Source: Cyanobacteria bacterium HKST-UBA02 (GTDB lineage Bacteria; Cyanobacteriota; Vampirovibrionia; Obscuribacterales; Obscuribacteraceae). Taken from it: a stretch of 9,991 nt of DNA. The stretch is from NCBI GenBank assembly GCA_020431945.1, contig JAGQHH010000388.1:1-9991 (forward strand). The letters are read 5' to 3'. A program made the translations under genes and the position numbers. How positions within the stretch are numbered: position 1 is the stretch's first letter; every line of letters begins with the position of its first letter. Shown here in pieces: positions 5,488 to 9,991 of this stretch. The notes under the pieces were generated by a model. That model was given only the letters and a program-made list of their open reading frames with translations, searched no databases and had not been told where the DNA came from.

Positions 5488-8163
5488 ATGGAAATCGTAA
5501 TCACCCACAACAACATGGATTTCGATGCCCTGGCGGCTCAGTTCGCTGTCACCCGACTTTATCCGTCGGTGAAGATTGTCCTGGGCTATCCTCTGGTCGG
5601 TAACGTTCGAGAGTTTCTCTCCCTCTATCGCAGCTCGCTTCCCATCGTCCAGGCCAAGTATGTCGATCTGGAGCAGGTGACCAGGATATTCGTGGTGGAT
5701 TGCCAGAATCTTGATCGAGTGGACGAGACCATCAAGCGCTTTCTGGCAAGCACCGATTCTCCGCCTCCGATCACGGTTTTCGATCATCATGCCGACGATC
5801 CCGAAGGGCTCGCCCCGATAGCGACCCCGGATTCGGTGCTGAAAGCTGCCGGTTCGGCCACGTCGCTTGTGGTAGAGCAGCTTCGCAAGAAGAAAGTGTC
5901 TCTCACTCCCTTCGAGGCCACGGTGATGGCTCTGGGAATTTACGAGGATACCGGTTCGCTTTCCTACCGGGGCACCACCGAGATCGATGCTACCTGTGTC
6001 GCCTATTTGCTCAAGCATGGTGCGGATCTGGAGCAGGTGAATATATATATTCGTCCCCGGCTCAGCGATGAGCAGACGAGCTCGCTTGAAGAGCTGGTGG
6101 CGAACGCTTCGGTGGAGACTTTCGAAGGATTCAGAGTGTTAACCGCGTATGGTGCTACGCCGCATTTCATAGACGGTCTGGCGGGCCTTACCCGCAAGCT
6201 CATGGAGATCCTCTCTTGCGAAGCAGGATTCACCGCCGTGCATATGAAAGACCGGGTCCATCTGGTGGGACGCAGCGACAGTCGCTCCATCGATGTGGCT
6301 TCGGTGGTCAGGCTTTTCGGCGGCGACGGGCATCCCGGTGCCGGCTCGGCAGTGGTCAGGAACGCCAGCCCCGAGGAGATAGTGACGGCGGTGAAAAATT
6401 CGATTGCCGGCCGTGTCCAGCCTCAGCCGACGGCTTCCGATATCATGATCAGTCCGGTGCGCACCATCGCCACCAGTACTACTATGGACGAGGCCAATCG
6501 GCTTATGCTCAGGCATGGTGTCGATGGTCTCATAGTCACCGCCGACGAGGAGGTGGTGGGGGTAGTCTCCCGTAGAGATATCGACCAGGCCATGCATCAC
6601 CGTCTCGGTCATGCACCGGTGCAGGGATTCATGAGCCGCCCGGTGATTTCTGTGTCCCCCGACACTCCCATCGATGAGATCCAGGCGATTATGGTTACTG
6701 AGGATATCGGGCGGCTGCCGGTCATGAAAGATGACCGGCTCGTCGGTCTGGTGTCCCGGGCGGACGTCCTCTCGAGGCTTTACGGGGCAAGGCTTGAGCC
6801 TACGTATCTGGGGGTCTCGGAGCCTGCCGAGTCGTTCGGAGCGCCGCCGCTTCGAGGTCGGGAGGCGATCAAGCATGACTTTCTGAAAGCCCGGTTCGAT
6901 AAGCTCGAGCCTTCCACGATCTGGCTCTGCAAGACCCTGGGCGATGTGGCGGCCAGGCACAACATGGTAGCATATGCGGTAGGAGGTTTTGTTCGGGATC
7001 TCATCCTCGGCAGAGCCAATTTCGACCTGGACTTCGTTGTGGAGGGCTCTGCAAGAGAGCTTGCCGCCTGTCTTGAAGCGGAGTTCCCGGGGCGGCTCGA
7101 GGTGGTGGCCAGTCACGATCGTTTCGATACCGCCACCCTCTTCTTCCATGCCGAGCACCGCAAAGAAGTCGATCTATCCACAGCCCGGACAGAGTATTAC
7201 GAGTTCCCGGCAGCGCTTCCCACTGTGGAGCCTTCGCGCCTGGAGCAGGATCTGGCCCGGCGCGACTTCACTATCAATACCCTGGCGGTCTGTCTCAATC
7301 CCGGTCGTTACGGGGATCTGGTGGATGTTTATGATGGACTGAGCGATATAAAAAGGAAGATCATAAGGATCCTTCACCCATTCAGCTTTATCGAGGACCC
7401 GACCAGAATCGTTCGGGCAGCTCGATTCGCTGCCAGGCTCGGTTTTCACCTCGATGAGAAGACCAGGGATCGGGCACGAAAGGCGATCTCCATAGGCATT
7501 TTCGATAATCTCGGGGGAGTCCGATTGCGGGAGGAGATCCGCATGATTCTCGAATCGGGAGAAAGGCTCACGGCTCTCGATCTTCTGGATGATCTCGGCG
7601 GCTGTCTTCGTTTTCTCGATGGTGGTCTCGTTTACAGTGCCAGAATCAAAACCCTGATCCGCAGGGCTGAGCGTCTATTGCGTCGTTACCCCGTGGGCGA
7701 GGGCTGGGTCGTTCATCTGGGTCTTCTCTTGAGCGATCTCTCTTTCGACCGGCTCGATCCGGTTCTGGACCGGCTGCATCTGGCTAATCATCAGAAGAGT
7801 CTGATCCGGGCAGGGCTGGCTCTGGGAGCCGAGGTAGCGGCTCAGGTCTCGAGAAGCGGTGACCTGAAGCGCTCGCAGATCTATGCGATCTTCAAGGGAC
7901 AGAAGGACGAGGCCCTGGCCATGGCGGCTTGCCTGGCGGCTCCGGGCACAAAGACCAGACGGATGATTCTTCTCTATCTGGAAGACCTCCTGGGAGTCAA
8001 GGTGGTCCTCTCCGGTCGCGATCTCGTAGAGCTGGGAGTGCCCCAGGGTCCCGAGATCGGTGCGGTGCTGGACGCCCTTCTGGCAGCGCGGTTGGACGGT
8101 GAGATTGCCAGTGTCGCTGACGAGAAGCGTTTCGTAAGGTCCAGGGTGGGAAGCGATGGCTGA
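5488..8163 (+). CDS. tRNA nucleotidyltransferase fused to DHH and CBS domains
   Basis: This 891-residue fusion starts with a DHH phosphoesterase domain (about 1-170). Its metal-binding motifs are HNNMDFDA (7-14), VVDCQN (69-74), FDHH (98-101) and YEDTGS (152-157). A DHHA1-type domain with GGDGHPGAG (278-286) follows, then two CBS repeats (about 316-370 and 380-432). The last part is a class II polyA-polymerase/CCA-adding head with GGFVRD (499-504), the catalytic DLD (Asp513, Asp515), Asp562, RRDFTIN (591-597) and DPTRIVRAARFAARLGF (637-653). It then continues into the helical tRNA-binding body. The nucleotidyltransferase adds or repairs the tRNA 3' CCA or part of it; in some bacteria with this architecture, CC- and A-addition are split between two enzymes. 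All catalytic residues I can check are present in both halves. The DHH half probably acts on a nucleotide or RNA end, and the CBS pair probably binds adenine nucleotides. The ATG has a weak AGGA upstream. The end overlaps the next gene by 8 nt. Confidence 0.93.
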   Translation: MEIVITHNNMDFDALAAQFAVTRLYPSVKIVLGYPLVGNVREFLSLYRSSLPIVQAKYVDLEQVTRIFVVDCQNLDRVDETIKRFLASTDSPPPITVFDHHADDPEGLAPIATPDSVLKAAGSATSLVVEQLRKKKVSLTPFEATVMALGIYEDTGSLSYRGTTEIDATCVAYLLKHGADLEQVNIYIRPRLSDEQTSSLEELVANASVETFEGFRVLTAYGATPHFIDGLAGLTRKLMEILSCEAGFTAVHMKDRVHLVGRSDSRSIDVASVVRLFGGDGHPGAGSAVVRNASPEEIVTAVKNSIAGRVQPQPTASDIMISPVRTIATSTTMDEANRLMLRHGVDGLIVTADEEVVGVVSRRDIDQAMHHRLGHAPVQGFMSRPVISVSPDTPIDEIQAIMVTEDIGRLPVMKDDRLVGLVSRADVLSRLYGARLEPTYLGVSEPAESFGAPPLRGREAIKHDFLKARFDKLEPSTIWLCKTLGDVAARHNMVAYAVGGFVRDLILGRANFDLDFVVEGSARELAACLEAEFPGRLEVVASHDRFDTATLFFHAEHRKEVDLSTARTEYYEFPAALPTVEPSRLEQDLARRDFTINTLAVCLNPGRYGDLVDVYDGLSDIKRKIIRILHPFSFIEDPTRIVRAARFAARLGFHLDEKTRDRARKAISIGIFDNLGGVRLREEIRMILESGERLTALDLLDDLGGCLRFLDGGLVYSARIKTLIRRAERLLRRYPVGEGWVVHLGLLLSDLSFDRLDPVLDRLHLANHQKSLIRAGLALGAEVAAQVSRSGDLKRSQIYAIFKGQKDEALAMAACLAAPGTKTRRMILLYLEDLLGVKVVLSGRDLVELGVPQGPEIGAVLDALLAARLDGEIASVADEKRFVRSRVGSDG

Positions 8164-8929
8164 GCGATCTAAAGAGCGCTTCGTCTTTCTCGCCGGTAGA
8201 TATATAGACCGTCTTCTAATCGCCTTATCAGCGGTGGCGGTCTTCCTCGCTTTCATGCATCATGCCTTCTGGCATTATGGAGCCGATCCGAACAACATCA
8301 TCGCCTCTTATTTCGATCTGGACTCGGAGTCCACTCTGGGCTCCTGGTATGCAGCTCTGCTGTGGTTTTCAGTGTCACTGTCAAGCATTCTTGCCTGGGC
8401 CCTGGAGCGCTGGTATCGGAGCGAATTCCGATTCCGGTTCTGGTGGCTGGTCATGGCCTTCGTTTTTGCCGTGGCCTCCGCTGACGAGATCTCGATGATT
8501 CACGAAACCGCGGGTGAGCTCCTGAAGAAGAGTCTCTCTTCAAAGGGGATCGGCATGTCGCTCTGGTCTTATTTCGAGGACTCTCCCTGGCTGGTTTTCT
8601 ATATTTTGCCTCTTGTCGGCTTCATTCTCATGACTCTCTGGTTCCTCTCGGATCGTTTCGGCAAGCGTAAAAAGGAAGCTCTGCTCCTGGCTTCCGGCTT
8701 CGCTTCTTATATCGTCGCCCTGATCATCGAATTCGTTCAGGGGATGCCTGAGATCAAGCTTGCTCCAGTGGCAGGAATATTTTTCTTGAGCGCCCATGAT
8801 TTTTACAACGCATCGGTGGTGGTGGAGGAGACCCTGGAGAACCTCGGGACAGTATTTATTCTTGTCGCTGTGCTCTGGCACTGCCGCGGCGTGGTATGTA
8901 AATCTGGGGAAGCTGGAGGTGCAGCGTGA
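8156..8929 (+). CDS. Multi-pass inner-membrane protein, function unknown
   Basis: This 257-residue protein has about six hydrophobic segments (about 18-38, 62-82, 94-108, 146-165, 175-195 and 228-243). The third segment runs into SADEISMIHE (108-117). Acidic residues recur in VVVEETLENLG (221-231) before the last segment. An SxDE...HE motif in one segment together with a C-terminal EExLExLG motif recalls a group of uncharacterised bacterial membrane proteins, but I cannot name a function. Paired Glu, Asp and His residues near membrane segments could bind a metal, which is inference. The ATG lies inside the last codons of the tRNA nucleotidyltransferase gene (8-nt overlap). The TGA overlaps the GTG start of the next gene as GTGA, so the three genes probably form one operon. 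Confidence 0.75.
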   Translation: MAERSKERFVFLAGRYIDRLLIALSAVAVFLAFMHHAFWHYGADPNNIIASYFDLDSESTLGSWYAALLWFSVSLSSILAWALERWYRSEFRFRFWWLVMAFVFAVASADEISMIHETAGELLKKSLSSKGIGMSLWSYFEDSPWLVFYILPLVGFILMTLWFLSDRFGKRKKEALLLASGFASYIVALIIEFVQGMPEIKLAPVAGIFFLSAHDFYNASVVVEETLENLGTVFILVAVLWHCRGVVCKSGEAGGAA

Positions 8930-9483
8930 AAAGCGAGACATGGCTGATTCTGATAGTGACTGTGTCGATAGTTGCGATGATCGGCATATTGCTGACGGGC
9001 CGCTCTTCCGTCCAGGTCGGAACCGTGCCACCTGCCATCGAAACCCGAACTCTCAAAGCCAACGAAAGACCACCTGAGCTGGACAGCTCTTCGGAGGGTC
9101 TCACCAAGTGGGAGTTCAAGTGTCCTGCCGAGGTCGATTATCAGCTAGTAGACGATGTCGACGACCAGGGTGGCAGTTTTGTAAGAATCAAAGTCACCGG
9201 TGTCCGCGTAAACCTCTCTCTTCCCATCACTGTATATCTTCCGGAGAATCCGTCTGAAGAATTGAAAATGCATGAAGCCGGTCATGTCGAAATATGCAAG
9301 CGGGTTTATGCCGATGGCGAAGCCCGAGCAGAGGAGGTCGCCAGATCGCTAGTCGGAAAAGTTTATTCCGGCACCGGAGCTGACAAAACCACAGCCTGCA
9401 CACTTGCTGTCAATCTTCCTCTCATCGAATTCAGCGGTCTGTATGACTCCGCCATTGCCAAGAAAGCCCAGGATTTATCCTAG
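8926..9483 (+). CDS. Membrane-anchored zincin-like protein with HEAGH motif (ends at an in-frame TAG)
   Basis: This 185-residue protein has one N-terminal membrane anchor or uncleaved signal (about 6-24) and the rest probably exported. HEAGH at 116-120 is an HExxH zinc-site motif, and the following helix VEICKRVYADGEARAEEVAR resembles the active-site helix surroundings of small secreted putative metallopeptidases such as DUF922-type proteins. A third zinc ligand cannot be assigned with confidence. Cysteines at 66, 124 and 158 could form a disulfide. The start is GTG, with GGAGGT five nucleotides upstream, overlapping the previous stop as GTGA. The frame stops at TAG (9481-9483), the only TAG stop among the complete genes here, and stays open with coding-like sequence for 39 more codons. 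The natural protein may therefore be about 225 residues. Peptidase activity is inferred from the motif only. Confidence 0.7.
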   Translation: MKSETWLILIVTVSIVAMIGILLTGRSSVQVGTVPPAIETRTLKANERPPELDSSSEGLTKWEFKCPAEVDYQLVDDVDDQGGSFVRIKVTGVRVNLSLPITVYLPENPSEELKMHEAGHVEICKRVYADGEARAEEVARSLVGKVYSGTGADKTTACTLAVNLPLIEFSGLYDSAIAKKAQDLS

Positions 9484-9603
9484 ATCTATGATTATCTGGA
9501 CAAATACACCGATATCCCTGAAAAGGACCTGGTTGAGAAGGCATTTGTCACCTATAACGAAGGTCGGCCCAGGCAGCTTGGAGAAGCAACCGAGAAGTTC
9601 TGA
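9481..9603 (+). other. Open continuation of the HEAGH gene past an amber codon
   Basis: After TAG at 9481-9483 the same frame continues for 39 sense codons to a TGA at 9601-9603. The extension begins IYDYLDKYTDIPEKDL and ends LGEATEKF. It uses codons like the genes before it (CTG, GAG, AAG, ACC, GAC frequent) and has an ordinary soluble, helical-looking composition. The TGA lies only 23 nt before the terminator stem, whereas the TAG would leave about 140 nt untranslated. TAG is one change from CAG (Gln). A recent nonsense mutation, a sequencing error, programmed readthrough and TAG recoding are the possible explanations. No initiation signal for a separate gene is seen. Confidence 0.6.
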
Positions 9604-9626
9604 ACCGGTGTAATCAGACATAAGAA

Positions 9627-9652
9627 AAGAGGGGACACATCTGTCCCCTCTT
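9627..9652. terminator. Strong hairpin terminator, probably bidirectional
   Basis: Bases 9627-9637 (AAGAGGGGACA) pair perfectly with 9642-9652 (TGTCCCCTCTT) around a CATC loop. On the plus strand the stem is followed by a pyrimidine-rich TCTTC. On the minus strand it is followed by TTTCTTA, so it could serve both the plus-strand operon ending at 9603 and the converging minus-strand gene ending at 9678. Confidence 0.85.
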
Positions 9653-9677
9653 CTTCAACTCTGGCCAATCTTATTGC

Positions 9678-9991
9678 TCAAGGCAGGATCTGACCCACCT
9701 CTCCCACATAGCCTGTATTTCCGTAGTTCGTATCGAGGTCGTCGGGCATACCCACTGCTTTGAGGATTTCGGTGACATCCACCTGGCGGCGGAGCTTGAA
9801 GTCCACAGCAGTGCCTGTGGTCATGTAAGTGGGCCGGACTGCGCCGCCGGCAGGAAGGGCCGGAACGACGGGAGCTGCAGGTACCATGCCATCGGCGAAG
9901 TCGTCCTGCGGAGCGACAATGGGCGGCCAGCCCTTGTCTTGCGCTCCCGCTTGCACTCCGCTCGATCCTTTGCCCTTGCCCTTGCCCTTGC
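9678..9991 (-). CDS. Unrecognised protein, C-terminal part (5' end outside the window)
   Basis: The minus-strand frame ending in TGA at 9678 is open to the right edge, giving about 103 codons. I treat it as the C-terminal end of a longer gene. A GTG at 9956 is a possible start but has no good ribosome-binding site, and the coding frame continues upstream of it. The visible part opens with Lys-Gly repeats (KGKGKGKGSSG). A Pro/Ala/Val-rich stretch follows (VPAAPVVPALPAGG), and then a more ordered-looking end with VDVTEILKAVGMPDD and GNTGYVGEVGQILP. The low-complexity linkers suggest an exported or surface-associated protein with a small C-terminal domain, but no family is recognised. It converges on the plus-strand operon and shares the hairpin terminator. 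Confidence 0.6.
   Translation of the reverse strand, partial: KGKGKGKGSSGVQAGAQDKGWPPIVAPQDDFADGMVPAAPVVPALPAGGAVRPTYMTTGTAVDFKLRRQVDVTEILKAVGMPDDLDTNYGNTGYVGEVGQILP
9957..9991 (-). repeat. Tandem hexamer encoding Lys-Gly repeats at window edge
   Basis: The plus strand carries a CCCTTG-type hexamer in tandem from about 9972 to the edge, with a degenerate copy just before. On the minus strand this reads GGCAAG repeats, giving alternating Gly and Lys in the frame of the edge gene. The array probably continues beyond the window, so its full length is unknown. Confidence 0.7.

Noticed and set aside
6139..7158. 339-codon minus-strand open frame
   Set aside because: It lies antisense within the DHH-CBS-nucleotidyltransferase gene, whose motifs are unmistakable, and it shows no domain of its own.

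Overview
The window is bacterial, GC-moderate and densely coded, with genes on both strands. Genes often overlap by 4 to 8 nt, and nearly every complete gene ends in TGA. A fused DHH/CBS/nucleotidyltransferase tRNA enzyme, a cyanobacterial-like HemA start and paired SPFH proteins are compatible with a Cyanobacteriota or Melainabacteria-type lineage or another deep-branching Gram-negative-like group. This placement is a low-confidence inference, because no rRNA or other decisive marker is present.

Left part, minus strand (1-5346). The left edge holds the first 54 codons of glutamyl-tRNA reductase (hemA). The obvious longer open frame over it is a wrong-frame shadow. To its right lies a run of five minus-strand genes, listed in transcription order. 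(1) An NfeD-like membrane protein with a striking His/Asp repeat (5346-4522). (2) A short SPFH protein whose C-terminus resembles the OB fold of its NfeD neighbour (4507-3662). (3) After a 234-nt gap, a full-length flotillin with a long coiled coil and a Pro/Gln-rich tail (3427-1814). (4) A small P-loop ATPase/kinase (1817-1251). (5) A BtuF-like periplasmic binding protein (1254-358). Genes 3 to 5 are joined by 4-nt stop/start overlaps. Together they look like a membrane-microdomain scaffold linked to an NTPase and a ligand-binding protein.

Right part, plus strand (5488-9603). This strand diverges from the NfeD gene across a 141-nt intergenic region. It encodes an 891-residue DHH-CBS-CBS-polyA-polymerase-type tRNA nucleotidyltransferase. 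An overlapping multi-pass membrane protein of unrecognised function follows. The third gene is membrane-anchored with an HEAGH zincin-like motif, and its frame is interrupted by an amber codon but stays open for 39 more codons. A strong, probably bidirectional hairpin terminator lies at 9627-9652.

Right edge, minus strand (9678-9991). This is the C-terminal part of an unrecognised protein that starts, within the window, in a Lys-Gly repeat.

The most interesting items are the SPFH-OB fusion beside a His/Asp-repeat NfeD protein and a full flotillin, the coupling of that set to an NTPase and a BtuF-like protein, and the in-frame TAG near the end of the HEAGH gene.
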